Source: DATFVJ01 sp963820395
GTDB taxonomy: Bacteria; Actinomycetota; Actinomycetes; Streptosporangiales; Streptosporangiaceae
Assembly (NCBI GenBank): GCA_963820395.1
Contig: CAWGAE010000002.1
Location: 1-64,000 of the forward strand
Length of the DNA stretch: 64,000 nucleotides
Direction of reading: 5' to 3'
The notes under the pieces are model-generated. The model made no database searches. It was given only the letters and a program-made list of their open reading frames with translations, and had not been told where the DNA came from. The position numbers and the translations under genes are program-made. Positions 17,068 to 26,103 of the stretch are shown piece by piece. Position 1 is the first letter of the stretch. Each line of letters begins with the position of its first letter.

Positions 17068-18429
17068 ATGTCCGAGCACGATGCGGGCGGTAGCGAGGTG
17101 GGTGCAGAACAGGAGGGGGGCGCGAACCGGGCAGCCCTCTCCTCGGACGAGCGCGCGGAGCTCGAGGCACTGCGCACCGAGGTCGCGCAACGGCGAAAGC
17201 AGCCGGAGCAGCCCCCACGTCACCGGGTCAGCTGGCGGACTCCGGTCGCGGCGCTGCTTATCATCATTGGCTGCATTCTAGCGCCGGTCTCGGTGCTGGC
17301 GGTGTGGACTGCGAACCAGGTATCCGACACAAACCGGTACGTGGCGAACGTCACGCCACTGATTCAGGATCCGGCCGTCCAGCGCGCGCTGACCGACAAG
17401 ATCACAAATGCGATTGCCACTGAGATCAACGTGCCGGCTCTCACCAGCCAGGCAGCGACCCTGCTCAACCAGAAGGGCCTGCCCCGGGTCGCCACGCTGC
17501 TACAGGGCTTCTCCGGATCGCTGAACAGCGCAGTGACCGGATTCATACACGGCCAGATCGCCAAGATCATCAGTGGCCCGCAGATGGCGAAAGTCTGGGT
17601 ACAGGTGAACACCGTGGCGCACCAGGAGCTCGTCACGGCGCTCTCAGGCCGTGGCAATGGGGCAATTACCGTAAGTAATGGTCAGGTCACCATCGGCTTG
17701 GCGCCCTTCATCGCCATCGCGAAGCAGGACCTGGCCGCCAGGGGGCTCACGCTGGTGAACAAGCTCCCCGCCATTAACCCGACCTTCGCGCTCTTCCCGT
17801 CCAAGGACCTGGTGCGGGCCCAGACTGCCTACCGGTTGATCAACGATCTGAAGATCGTCCTGCCGATCCTGACACTCCTGCTGCTTGCCCTCGGCGTGTA
17901 CATCGCCAGGAATCACCGGCGAGCATTGATCGGCGCTGGGCTGGGGTTCGCCGCGTCGATGCTGGTGCTCGGCGCCGTGCTGCTGATCGCCCGCGGCATG
18001 TACCTGAACAGCGTGCCGAACAACACGCTGCCCGGCGACGCGGCCGCCGCCGCGTTCGACATCCTGGTGCGGTTCATTCGGGAAGCGCTTCGCACCCTGC
18101 TCGTAGTGGGTCTGGTGGTGGCCGCGGCCGCCTTCCTGACCGGTCCCTCGGTGACGGCCGTGCGGACCCGGGCGGCGTTCGCAAACGGTCTCGGCTGGAT
18201 CCGCCGCGGCGGCGAAAGCCACGGCCTGCGCACCGGCCCCGTCGGCACCTGGACTTACGCGCACCGGCGCGGGCTCCGCATCGGTGCCGTGGCGCTAGCC
18301 GCGCTGATCTTCGTCTTCTGGGGCCGCCCGACCGCCGCGGTCGTGGTGCTGATCGTCGTCCTGCTGCTGATCGTGCTTGGCCTCATCGAGTTCATCGGCA
18401 GGCCACCGGCGGAAGCCACACCCGCGTAG
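17068..18429 (+). CDS. Integral membrane protein of unknown function
   Basis: The frame encodes 453 residues and starts at an ATG with GGGGGTGA upstream. A charged, coiled-coil-prone N-terminus (about 1-55, with ELEALRTEVAQRR) precedes a first membrane helix (VAALLIIIGCILAPVSVLAV). Then comes a roughly 190-residue extracellular region that starts with QVSDTNRYVANVTPLI and contains VQRALTDKI. Three or four helices follow towards the C-terminus, interrupted by a cytoplasmic loop with RGGESHGLRTG. This layout is common in actinobacterial hypothetical membrane proteins. I recognise no enzymatic motif. Confidence 0.8.
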   Translation: MSEHDAGGSEVGAEQEGGANRAALSSDERAELEALRTEVAQRRKQPEQPPRHRVSWRTPVAALLIIIGCILAPVSVLAVWTANQVSDTNRYVANVTPLIQDPAVQRALTDKITNAIATEINVPALTSQAATLLNQKGLPRVATLLQGFSGSLNSAVTGFIHGQIAKIISGPQMAKVWVQVNTVAHQELVTALSGRGNGAITVSNGQVTIGLAPFIAIAKQDLAARGLTLVNKLPAINPTFALFPSKDLVRAQTAYRLINDLKIVLPILTLLLLALGVYIARNHRRALIGAGLGFAASMLVLGAVLLIARGMYLNSVPNNTLPGDAAAAAFDILVRFIREALRTLLVVGLVVAAAAFLTGPSVTAVRTRAAFANGLGWIRRGGESHGLRTGPVGTWTYAHRRGLRIGAVALAALIFVFWGRPTAAVVVLIVVLLLIVLGLIEFIGRPPAEATPA

Positions 18430-18739
18430 CCGGGGAGTGGCGCCGGAACTGGTCGGCTGCGCAAATTGGAAACGCGCGCGCTAACGACGGGTAACGTCAG
18501 GGGAAATCCTCTCGAACAACCGATGTATTGGGGCTGGGAACGCGACCCGGCCGCGGATTCGCTCCTAAGCTCGGCCGGGTGAGAGCCCTCGCGCGCCGGT
18601 GGAGCGGGCTCCTCCGCCCGCGCGTGGTTCGCGCCTTGCCGGCACTTACTCCGGTCCGGTTCTCTGGTACTGGTGTAACCGGTGCATGCTGGGCCGAACG
18701 GCCCAGGCAGGCTCACCCATCCGAGGTGGAGGCGCAGGG
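18430..18739. other. Intergenic region before the MgtE_N/CBS gene
   Basis: About 310 bp without a supported gene. It probably carries the promoter of the downstream two-gene unit. No Mg2+- or Mn2+-responsive riboswitch fold was recognisable by eye. Confidence 0.4.
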
Positions 18740-20158
18740 ATGACCACGACACCGCCGGCCGCGCCGGCACCCGATACCCCCGGTACCCCAGGTTCCACAC
18801 CGGCGCGCACCCTCTACCTGTCGGGGCTGCTTGGCCGCCAGCTCGCGGACCGCAGCGGCCAGCCGCTCGGGCGGCTGTCCGACGTCATTGTGCGGTTGCG
18901 GGGCGCTGACTACCCGCTGGTCACGGGCCTGGTCGCCGCCGTCGGCGGGCGGGAGGTCTATGTGCCGATCGAGCAGGTCAGCTCCTTCGACGGCGAGGTG
19001 CTGAAGCTGACCAGCGCGAAAATCGACCTGCGCAGGTTCGAACGGCGCGACGGCGAGGTGCTGCTGCGGGCCGACGTTCTCGGGCACCGGCTCATCGATG
19101 TCGGCCGCGCGCGCTTGGTACGCGCGGGTGACGTGCAACTGGCCCACGTGGATGGCAGCTGGGTACTCGCCGCGGTGGACGCCCGGTGGCGGCCCCGCAA
19201 GCTGCTCGGCCTGCTCGGTCGCGCCGGCCAGCAGCACGAGGCAAGGGACTGGAAGGAGTTCGAGCCGCTTATCGGCCACACGCGCAGCGCGGTGCTGCGC
19301 GGGCCGTTCGCCCGGATCCGCCGGCTCAAGCCGGCGCAGATCGCCGACCTGATCGAAGAAGCCTCCAAGGAGGAGGGAACCGAGATACTCGGGCACGTGC
19401 ACGCCGATCCCGAACTTGAGGCGGACGTGTTCGAGGAACTTGATGACGAGCTCGCGTCGCGGCTGCTCGGCGCGCGGACGGACGCTGAGATTGCCGCGGT
19501 GCTCGCCCGCATGCGGGCGGACGACGCCGCCGACACGATCGCCGAACTGCCCCAGCGCCGCCGGCAGCCGGTGCTTGACCTGCTCCCAGCGGGCCAGCGC
19601 ACAAAAGTGATGACGCTGATGGGCTTCAACCCGACGAGCGCCGGTGGCCTGATGGGAGTCGACTACCTCGCCTTGCCGCGAAAGGTCACGGTGCGCGACG
19701 CGCTTGACGCGATCCGCCTGTCGGTCAATCTGCAGCCGGAGGCGCTAACCAGTGTGCATGCGGTCGACAAGGCCGGCCACCTGCGTGGTGTGGCGCGGCT
19801 TGTCACGCTGCTGCAAGCCGATCCGGCCGCGGGGTTGATGGAGGTCAGCGATCGCGATCCGGTGCGGGTCGGCCCCGACACCGATGTAGTGGATGTCGCG
19901 GTCCTGATGACCGACTACAACCTGATCACGATCCCCGTCGTCGACGACGAATGCCGGATGCTCGGCGTGATCACCGTGGATGACGTGCTGGAAGTCACGT
20001 TGCCTGATGACTGGCGGCGCCGCGAGGCCGCCATGCCGCCCGATGCGCACCGGGGCGAACAGGCCGATCCCGAGGATGAGTCAAGACCTGGCCAGCCCGG
20101 CAGCACCAAGCCTGAAGGGCAGGGCCCGCCCGGCCTGGCGCGTCAGGAGGGGACGTGA
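18740..20158 (+). CDS. Soluble PRC-barrel / MgtE_N / CBS protein
   Basis: The protein, 472 residues, has no membrane segments. After a proline-rich tail come two PRC-barrel-like blocks (about residues 25-160, starting LYLSGLLGRQLADRSG). An MgtE N-terminal superhelical domain follows (about 200-310, with ADDAADTIAELPQRRRQPVL). A CBS pair comes next (about 320-445, with DYNLITIPVVDDECRMLGVI). In MgtE channels the N and CBS domains sense cytoplasmic Mg2+ and gate a fused membrane domain, which is missing here. The ATG at 18740 has GGAGG seven bases upstream. The stop overlaps the GTG of the Nramp gene, so the two are translationally coupled. I infer a separate regulatory subunit for that transporter. 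Confidence 0.85.
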   Translation: MTTTPPAAPAPDTPGTPGSTPARTLYLSGLLGRQLADRSGQPLGRLSDVIVRLRGADYPLVTGLVAAVGGREVYVPIEQVSSFDGEVLKLTSAKIDLRRFERRDGEVLLRADVLGHRLIDVGRARLVRAGDVQLAHVDGSWVLAAVDARWRPRKLLGLLGRAGQQHEARDWKEFEPLIGHTRSAVLRGPFARIRRLKPAQIADLIEEASKEEGTEILGHVHADPELEADVFEELDDELASRLLGARTDAEIAAVLARMRADDAADTIAELPQRRRQPVLDLLPAGQRTKVMTLMGFNPTSAGGLMGVDYLALPRKVTVRDALDAIRLSVNLQPEALTSVHAVDKAGHLRGVARLVTLLQADPAAGLMEVSDRDPVRVGPDTDVVDVAVLMTDYNLITIPVVDDECRMLGVITVDDVLEVTLPDDWRRREAAMPPDAHRGEQADPEDESRPGQPGSTKPEGQGPPGLARQEGT

Positions 20159-20230
20159 GCGGGCCGCTCGAGCCCGGGCAGAGGGCTCAGGAATCCCAGC
20201 CCACTGCGGCGACACCGGGGGCAGGCGCGC

Positions 20231-22090
20231 ATGCAGACCCTGGAGAGCTTGATCACCGCCGGGAGGCACCCGGCCATCCGCAGGCGCCCAGCCGTACCCG
20301 GCCTGCCAGTTCTGAGCCTGCCAAATCTGGGCCTGCCAAATCTGGGCCTGCCAAATCTGGGCCTGCCAATGCCTCCATCGCTATCTGAGCCTGCCAAATC
20401 TGAGCCTGCCAAATCTGAGCCTGCCAAATCTGGGCCTGCCAAATCTGGGCCTGCCAAATCTGGGCCTGCCAAAAGCCTGCTGACGCCGCCGAGTGCCGTG
20501 CTCGACGAGGCGCACCTTGGCGACATCGAAGGCGCCCTCGGCCGGATCAGGGTCGGCGAGGAAGATCACCGCCACGGGCTGCGGCGGCAGCTGGTGACGT
20601 TCCTTGCCATCGTCGGCCCCGGGCTGATCGTCATGGTGGGGGACAACGACGCGGGCGGGGTCTCCACCTACGCCCAGGCGGGCCAGAACTACGGCTACAC
20701 GCTGCTGTGGGTCCTCCTGCTGCTGATCCCGGTGCTGATCGTCAACCAGGAAATGGTGGTCAGGCTAGGCGCCGTGACCGGTGTCGGGCACGCCCGTCTC
20801 ATCATTGAGCGGTTCGGCCGCTTCTGGGGCGCCTTCAGCGTCGGCGACCTGTTCCTGCTCAACTTCCTCACCATCATCACCGAGTTCATCGGCGTCTCCC
20901 TCGCCCTGGCCTACTTCGGCGTCAGCAAGTACATCGCCGTACCCATCGCGGCCGCCGTCCTGGTCGCCATCACCACGAGCGGCAGCTTCCAGCGCTGGGA
21001 ACGCGCCATGCTGCTGTTCATCGCCGCAAGCGTGGTGCTGCTCCCGCTGGTCTTGCTCTCGCACCCGGCGTACGGTGCCGCCCTATACCACACCGTGGTG
21101 CCGGGGATCCAGGGCGGCGTCAGCTCGGACGCGATCCTGCTCATCATCGCGATCGTAGGCACGACGGTGGCCCCGTGGCAGCTGTTCTTCCAGCAGTCGA
21201 ACGTGATCGACAAGCGGATCACGCCGCGTTTCATCGGCTACGAGCGCGCTGACACGTTCCTCGGCTCGCTTGTCGTGGTCGTCAGCGCGGGCGCGATCGT
21301 GATCGTCGGCGCCTACGCCGTGAGCGGCACCGCCCTGGTCGGGCACTTCAGCGATGCCCTCGGCATCGCCGACGCACTTGGTGACAAGAGCCACGTGCTC
21401 GGCGCGATGTTCTCGATCGTGCTGCTGGACGCCAGCATCATCGGCGCCTCCGCGGTCACGCTCGCGACCAGTTACGCGTTCGGCGACGTGTTCGGCCTCA
21501 AGCACTCACTGCACCGCAAATTCCGCGACGCCAAGCCCTTCTACGCCAGCTACGCCGGGATGGTTGTGCTAGCCGCCGCCGTCGTGCTAATCCCCGGCGC
21601 ACCGCTGGGCCTCATCACCACCGCCGTCCAGGCTCTCGCCGGGGTGCTGCTGCCAAGCGCGAGCGTGTTCCTGCTGCTGCTGTGCAACGACCCGGAGGTG
21701 CTCGGCCCGTGGGTCAACCGTGGCTGGCTCAATGTGATCGCCACCGTGATCATCGCAACCCTGCTTATGCTGTCCTTCATCCTGATGGCCACCACGCTGT
21801 TCACCCACCTCAACGTTGCCAGGGTCTCGGAGTGGCTGGCCGGCGTGCTGATTGCCGCCCTGGTTGCGACCGGGATCGTGCTGCAGATCCTGCGGGTCCG
21901 CCGCGTTGGTCCCGCCAGGACGGCCGCCCCGGTCAGCCGCGAGGAGCGCGCGCGCTGGCGGATGCCGCCTCTCGCCCTGCTCAAGCCGGTCACCTGGTCG
22001 CCCGCGACCAGGCTCGGCATGATTGCGCTCCGCGGCTACCTCGTTGTCGCCGCGCTACTGCTGCTGATCAAGGCCATCCAGCTCGGCTGA
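20231..22090 (+). CDS. Atypical Nramp-family divalent metal transporter
   Basis: The transporter domain (from about residue 105) has the SLC11 fold pattern, with about eleven hydrophobic segments and the Nramp-like QEMVVRLGAVTG region. The usual TM1 motif DPGN is replaced by GDNDAGG, and the TM6 motif MPH by APW. Loss of the TM6 methionine is reported for Nramp-related Mg2+ transporters, so Mg2+ is a plausible substrate (inference). The best start is a GTG at 20155 with AGGAGG, coupled to the upstream stop. That frame ends at 20388 inside a 15-bp repeat array. The transporter frame is reached only from an ATG at 20231, in another phase, or at 20371. A single-base indel probably shifted the N-terminus. 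Confidence 0.85.
   Translation: MQTLESLITAGRHPAIRRRPAVPGLPVLSLPNLGLPNLGLPNLGLPMPPSLSEPAKSEPAKSEPAKSGPAKSGPAKSGPAKSLLTPPSAVLDEAHLGDIEGALGRIRVGEEDHRHGLRRQLVTFLAIVGPGLIVMVGDNDAGGVSTYAQAGQNYGYTLLWVLLLLIPVLIVNQEMVVRLGAVTGVGHARLIIERFGRFWGAFSVGDLFLLNFLTIITEFIGVSLALAYFGVSKYIAVPIAAAVLVAITTSGSFQRWERAMLLFIAASVVLLPLVLLSHPAYGAALYHTVVPGIQGGVSSDAILLIIAIVGTTVAPWQLFFQQSNVIDKRITPRFIGYERADTFLGSLVVVVSAGAIVIVGAYAVSGTALVGHFSDALGIADALGDKSHVLGAMFSIVLLDASIIGASAVTLATSYAFGDVFGLKHSLHRKFRDAKPFYASYAGMVVLAAAVVLIPGAPLGLITTAVQALAGVLLPSASVFLLLLCNDPEVLGPWVNRGWLNVIATVIIATLLMLSFILMATTLFTHLNVARVSEWLAGVLIAALVATGIVLQILRVRRVGPARTAAPVSREERARWRMPPLALLKPVTWSPATRLGMIALRGYLVVAALLLLIKAIQLG
20314..20476 (+). repeat. 15-bp tandem repeat, two blocks, encoding (G/E)PAKS
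   Basis: Four units of GxGCCTGCCAAATCT (20314 to about 20371) and seven more (20387-20476) are separated by a short non-repeat spacer. Each unit encodes Gly/Glu-Pro-Ala-Lys-Ser. The starts of the blocks are 73 bases apart, so they lie in different phases. This puts the upstream GTG start out of frame with the transporter. Unit number changes would not shift frame; the spacer indel did. Confidence 0.9.
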
Positions 22091-22117
22091 CCCGGTGGAG
22101 CATGAGACACTCGAATC

Positions 22118-22549
22118 ATGGCTGGTGGCGCAGGAACCTCGGGTAAGACCGAGCAGGAGTGGCGGGAGCAGTTGAGCCCCGAGGAGTACCGCGTGCTCCG
22201 CGGTGGGGGCACCGAGGCGCCCTTCACCGGTGAATACACCGACACGACCACGGTGGGCGTGTACCGCTGCCGTGCCTGCGGAACGGAACTGTTCCGCTCG
22301 CAGACTAAGTTCGCGTCGCACTGCGGCTGGCCGAGTTTCTACGCCCCGTCCGATACCGACGCGGTCGAACTGCGAAAGGATCGGTCACTCGGGATGGCCC
22401 GCGTCGAGGTCCGCTGCGCCAACTGCGGCTCGCATCTTGGTCACGTGTTCCATGGCGAGGGGTACCAGACGCCCACCGACGACCGGTACTGCATAAACTC
22501 GGTCTCCCTCACGCTTGAGCCGGTCGAACAGCCTGGCCAAGCCTCGTGA
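22118..22549 (+). CDS. msrB: Peptide-methionine (R)-S-oxide reductase
   Basis: This 143-residue cytoplasmic enzyme reduces methionine-R-sulfoxide in oxidised proteins. The zinc-binding pairs CRAC (Cys51, Cys54) and CANC (Cys100, Cys103) are present. So are SHCGWPSF, LGHVF and the catalytic cysteine in RYCINSVSL (Cys125). Length is normal. The 3' end overlaps the end of the convergent gluconokinase gene by about 40 bp, leaving no room for a conventional intergenic terminator. It fits the oxidative-stress theme of the neighbouring ergothioneine operon but is on the opposite strand. Confidence 0.95.
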   Translation: MAGGAGTSGKTEQEWREQLSPEEYRVLRGGGTEAPFTGEYTDTTTVGVYRCRACGTELFRSQTKFASHCGWPSFYAPSDTDAVELRKDRSLGMARVEVRCANCGSHLGHVFHGEGYQTPTDDRYCINSVSLTLEPVEQPGQAS

Positions 22550-23033
22550 TGATCTCGTTGACGACACGCTCTGGCGTGTCGTCAACGGATACCGTCAGCG
22601 GGTGCTCGTCGCGTCCGGGCGGCTCGAGTTCGGAGAACTGGCTGTCCAGCAATCCGGCGGGGAAGAAATGGCCGTGCCGCGCCGCCAACCGCCTGGCGAT
22701 GAGCTCCGGGTCCGCGTCCAGGTAGATCAGGCGGACCTGCGCCCTGCCCGCACGGAGCACGTCCCGGTAACGCCGCTTGAGCGCGGAGCAGGTAACCACG
22801 GCAGGCTCCCCGGCTGCGGCGCGCTCGTCAATCCACGCGGCGATTGCGCACAGCCAGGGCCAGCGATCCTCGTCGTCGAGGTGAACCCCAGCCTGCATCT
22901 TCGCCACGTTCGCCGCCGGGTGGAAATCATCGGCCTCGGCGTAGGTCCAGTGCAGCGTCCCTGCCAGCATCGCGCCCACGGTCGTCTTGCCGGTGCCGGA
23001 GACACCCATCACAAGCAAGATCGGTGGAGTCAC
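22509..23033 (-). CDS. gntK: Gluconokinase
   Basis: This P-loop kinase, 174 residues, phosphorylates gluconate to 6-phosphogluconate. Walker A is GVSGTGKTT (residues about 10-18). EADDFHPAANVAKM and TCSALKRRYRDVLR are conserved GntK segments, as is RHGHFFPAGLLDSQF. The start lies 7 bp after the egtD stop on the same strand, so it may be read through from the ergothioneine operon. No gluconate permease or regulator is nearby. Identification is secure; the reason for this position is not evident. Confidence 0.93.
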   Translation of the reverse strand: MTPPILLVMGVSGTGKTTVGAMLAGTLHWTYAEADDFHPAANVAKMQAGVHLDDEDRWPWLCAIAAWIDERAAAGEPAVVTCSALKRRYRDVLRAGRAQVRLIYLDADPELIARRLAARHGHFFPAGLLDSQFSELEPPGRDEHPLTVSVDDTPERVVNEIITRLGQAVRPAQA

Positions 23034-23039
23034 GACTGA

Positions 23040-24011
23040 TCACACCGGGACGGACACGGAAAGCGCGAACCTGCCCTCCGCGTCGGTCCACCAGGCCCGC
23101 ATCTCGAACCCGGACTCGGCCAGTTCGGCGCGCACGCCTTCGGCACGGAACTTGGCAGACACCTCCGTGCGCATCTCCTCGCCCTCGCCGAAGGTCACCG
23201 AGAGGTCAGGGGCAGCGAGCTTGACGTTCTGCTCAGTGAGCGAACGCAGCCGCATCTCGATCCACTCGTTGGCGTTGTCCCACGCCGCGACGTGCTCGAA
23301 TGCGGGCAGGTCGAAGTCGCCGTCCAGTTCCCTGTTGAGCACGTTGAGAACGTTCTTGTTGAACGCCGCAGTCACGCCGGCCGCGTCATCGTAAGCGGCC
23401 ACCAGCGTGCCCGGGTCCTTGACCAGGTCGGTGCCGAGCAGCAGCGTGTCGCCGCTGCGGACGCCGACGCGAAGCGACGCGAGGAACTCCGCCCGCTGGG
23501 CCGGTACCAGGTTCCCGATCGTACTACCGAGAAAGGCGACCAATCGCGGACCGTCTACCGTGGGCAAGCCCAGGTGCTCCTCGAAATCTGACACCACCGC
23601 CTGCACGGCCAGATCCGGGTATGCGGCCCGCACGCGGCGGCCCGCGGCAACCAACGCCGCTTCGCTCACGTCGACGGGGACATAGCGCCGCAGCGTTCCG
23701 CGGTGCCGCAGCGCATCGAGCAGCAGCCCGGTCTTCTCCGCCGATCCCGAGCCAAGTTCCACCAGGGTGGCCGCACCGCTCGCGGAGGCGATCTCACCGG
23801 CGCGCCCGCGCAGTATCTCCCGCTCGGCCCGGGTCAGGTAATACTCGGGCAACCGCGTGATCTCCTCGAAGAGCTCGCTGCCCCGGTCGTCGTAGAACCA
23901 CTTCGGCGGCAGCCGCTTGGGTGAGCTCGTCAGGCCGGCCAGCGCGTCGATACGCAGTGCCTCCTCCAAGAAGCCGGGAGGCAGCAGGCGGACAATTTCG
24001 GGCGCGGTCAT
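23040..24011 (-). CDS. egtD: L-histidine N-alpha-methyltransferase (ergothioneine)
   Basis: EgtD trimethylates histidine to hercynine with three S-adenosylmethionine, the first step of ergothioneine synthesis. The 323-residue protein shows the family start LPPKWFYDDRGSELFEEIT, then LPEYYLTRAE, the SAM-binding ELGSGSAEKT and LGSTIGNL. I chose the ATG at 24011 because it overlaps the egtC stop by four bases and the homologous sequence begins there; an open frame extends to 24122. It is the last egt gene of the operon. Length is as expected. Confidence 0.95.
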   Translation of the reverse strand: MTAPEIVRLLPPGFLEEALRIDALAGLTSSPKRLPPKWFYDDRGSELFEEITRLPEYYLTRAEREILRGRAGEIASASGAATLVELGSGSAEKTGLLLDALRHRGTLRRYVPVDVSEAALVAAGRRVRAAYPDLAVQAVVSDFEEHLGLPTVDGPRLVAFLGSTIGNLVPAQRAEFLASLRVGVRSGDTLLLGTDLVKDPGTLVAAYDDAAGVTAAFNKNVLNVLNRELDGDFDLPAFEHVAAWDNANEWIEMRLRSLTEQNVKLAAPDLSVTFGEGEEMRTEVSAKFRAEGVRAELAESGFEMRAWWTDAEGRFALSVSVPV

Positions 24012-24772
24012 CGGGTCACTGTCCTTCCATCGGGGACAAGTGGGCGGACGTCGACGGCCCCGGCCGCTGCCGTCAGCACCGAGCCGTCGGGAACCCAGGT
24101 CCAGCCGGGCGCATCGTCGCATGGCTCAGAGGCGACCATCAGCTGGCCGTCACCGCGCCGGTAGCACAGCGTGTCCCCGGCCGCGGTCGCCGCGATCACG
24201 TCGCCGTCGGTGAGCAGGAAGTTGAACCTGCCGGGCACGCGTTCGGCATGAAGCAGGGTTACCGTGGCGGCCAAGGCGGCGGCCGGTCCGGCCCCTGCGC
24301 GCAACTGGTGCAGCACGAGGGCCCACAGCAGGGCCGAGTCCGAGCGAGCCTCGAGCGCAATCAGGTCCGCGGCCGGCAACGCCCCCGCGAGTCCCGCCGC
24401 CGCTTCGGGCCAGCCGCTGACCGCGCCGTTGTGGCTGAACAACCAGCGGCCCGACGTATAAGGAGCGGCAGCGGCCTCGCCCGCTTCGGTCCCCACGGTG
24501 GCGCACCTGACCGCGGCGAGCACGGCCGTCGTCCTTGTCACCCGGGCGACGTCGGTGAATGAGGGGTCTGCCCAGATCGGCTGGCCGCGCCGGTACCTGG
24601 CCGGGAGCGGGTCGCCGCACGCATACCAGCCGACGCCGAACCCGTCTGCGTTCACCGTGCCATGCTGCTGGCGCCGCGGTGCCCAGGACTGCCGGTACAG
24701 CCCGTGCGGTGGCTCGATGATCAGCTCACGCAGCGTCGTGGGCGGACCGAGGTACGCCAGGTGGCGGCACAT
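24008..24772 (-). CDS. egtC: Gamma-glutamyl-hercynylcysteine S-oxide hydrolase
   Basis: EgtC is a class II glutamine amidotransferase-fold enzyme that removes glutamate from the gamma-glutamyl hercynylcysteine sulfoxide made by EgtB. The N-terminal nucleophile Cys2 is visible (MCRHLAYLG). FGVGWY, the FSHNGAVSGW segment and LEARSDSALLW are the conserved Ntn motifs. It is 254 residues long. Its start overlaps the egtB stop by one base (TGATG) and its stop overlaps egtD by four bases, indicating tight coupling. Confidence 0.95.
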   Translation of the reverse strand: MCRHLAYLGPPTTLRELIIEPPHGLYRQSWAPRRQQHGTVNADGFGVGWYACGDPLPARYRRGQPIWADPSFTDVARVTRTTAVLAAVRCATVGTEAGEAAAAPYTSGRWLFSHNGAVSGWPEAAAGLAGALPAADLIALEARSDSALLWALVLHQLRAGAGPAAALAATVTLLHAERVPGRFNFLLTDGDVIAATAAGDTLCYRRGDGQLMVASEPCDDAPGWTWVPDGSVLTAAAGAVDVRPLVPDGRTVTR

Positions 24773-26103
24773 CAGCGGTGCCCCGGCGTGGTGGACCGCG
24801 CCGTGCGGAACCCGGCGAAGATCTGACGGCGGATCGGATAGTCCCAGTTACGGAACGTCGCACGGCAGGCGACCGAGTCTACCGCGAACGAGCCACCCCG
24901 TAGCACCTTGTAAGTGCTGCCGAAGAATACTTCCGAATACTCGCGGTACGGCCAGGCGGTAAAGCCCGGGTACGGCAGGAAATCGCTCGCCGTCCATTCC
25001 CACACGTCGCCGATCAGCTGACGGGCGCCGCACGGCGCCTGCCCGGCCGGATAGCAGCCGGCCTGCGCGGGCTGCAGGTGCCGCTGACCCAGGTTGGCGT
25101 GCTGGAGGGCCGGCTCGTCATCGCCCCAGGGATACCGGCGCGACCGGCCGGAAGCCGGGTCGAACCTCGCGGCCTTCTCCCACTCGGCCTCGGTGGGCAG
25201 CCGGCGTCCGGCCCAGCGCGCGTACGCGTCGGCCTCATGCCAGCAGACATGCAGGACCGGCTCCTCGGCTGGGACCGGCTCGATCGCACCGAACCGGCGC
25301 CGTATCCACTGGCCGCCATCGAGGTGCCAGAACTGCGGCGCCGTCAACCCGGACCGCTGCCGGTGCTGCCAGCCCGCGCCGCTCCACCATCGAGGTTCGT
25401 GGTAGCCGCCGTCGGCAATGAACTCCGCGTAGGCAGCATTGGTGACGGGGGTGGTGTCGATGTAGAAGGAGTCAAGCTCGACCTTGTGCGCGGGCCGCTC
25501 GTTGTCCAGGGCCCATGGCTCAGTGGAGGTGCCCATGGTGAACGGGCCCGCTGGAACAAGCACCTCGGCGGGCAGGCCAGCCACGGCATCGGGAGGTGCG
25601 ACAACGGGCGGGGGCGCCCGCAGCACCGGCGCGCCCGCCCGAAGCTGATGCGTGATGAGCATCGTCTCGTCGTGCTGCTGCTCATGCTGGGCGATCATGC
25701 CGAACGCGAACCCGTCCGCCACCAGCGGTACCCCGGCCAGCGGCGCACGTTCCAGCAGGTCCAGGACCCGGCCCCGCACCTCACCGACGTACCACCGCGC
25801 CTGCGCCGGGGGTAGCAGTGGCAGGGTCGGGCGCTCGGCGCGCGGATGCTCGAATGCGTCATACAGCGGATCGATCTCCGGGTGCATCGGCTCGCGACCG
25901 CCCACGGCCCGCAACAGCCATAGCTCCTCCTGATTGCCCACGTGCGCGAGATCCCACACCAGCGGCGACATCAGGCGGGAGTGCTGGCGAATCAGATCGT
26001 CGTCGTCAACGCAGTCGGTGAGGCCACGGGTGCGTTCCCGGGCGGCCAGTAGCTCAACGGCTATTCGCTCGCGCAGGCCTTCGTCGCTCGCCGGCCGGTT
26101 CAT
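24772..26103 (-). CDS. egtB: Hercynine oxygenase (sulfoxide synthase)
   Basis: EgtB is the mononuclear iron enzyme that couples hercynine and gamma-glutamylcysteine with O2. The 443-residue protein has an N-terminal DinB-like helical domain with the iron-binding pattern HEQQHDE and an early histidine in LVWDLAHVGNQEE. The C-terminal formylglycine-generating-enzyme-like domain follows (PFTMGTSTEPWALDNE, then LPTEAEWEKAARF, then VWEWTASDF). The start overlaps egtA by four bases. Length and motifs are normal. Use of gamma-glutamylcysteine rather than cysteine is supported by the adjacent egtA and egtC. Confidence 0.95.
   Translation of the reverse strand: MNRPASDEGLRERIAVELLAARERTRGLTDCVDDDDLIRQHSRLMSPLVWDLAHVGNQEELWLLRAVGGREPMHPEIDPLYDAFEHPRAERPTLPLLPPAQARWYVGEVRGRVLDLLERAPLAGVPLVADGFAFGMIAQHEQQHDETMLITHQLRAGAPVLRAPPPVVAPPDAVAGLPAEVLVPAGPFTMGTSTEPWALDNERPAHKVELDSFYIDTTPVTNAAYAEFIADGGYHEPRWWSGAGWQHRQRSGLTAPQFWHLDGGQWIRRRFGAIEPVPAEEPVLHVCWHEADAYARWAGRRLPTEAEWEKAARFDPASGRSRRYPWGDDEPALQHANLGQRHLQPAQAGCYPAGQAPCGARQLIGDVWEWTASDFLPYPGFTAWPYREYSEVFFGSTYKVLRGGSFAVDSVACRATFRNWDYPIRRQIFAGFRTARSTTPGHR

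Noticed and set aside
20314..20476. Possible CRISPR array
   Set aside because: The 15-bp units are contiguous without unique spacers and encode a regular pentapeptide. No cas genes are present.
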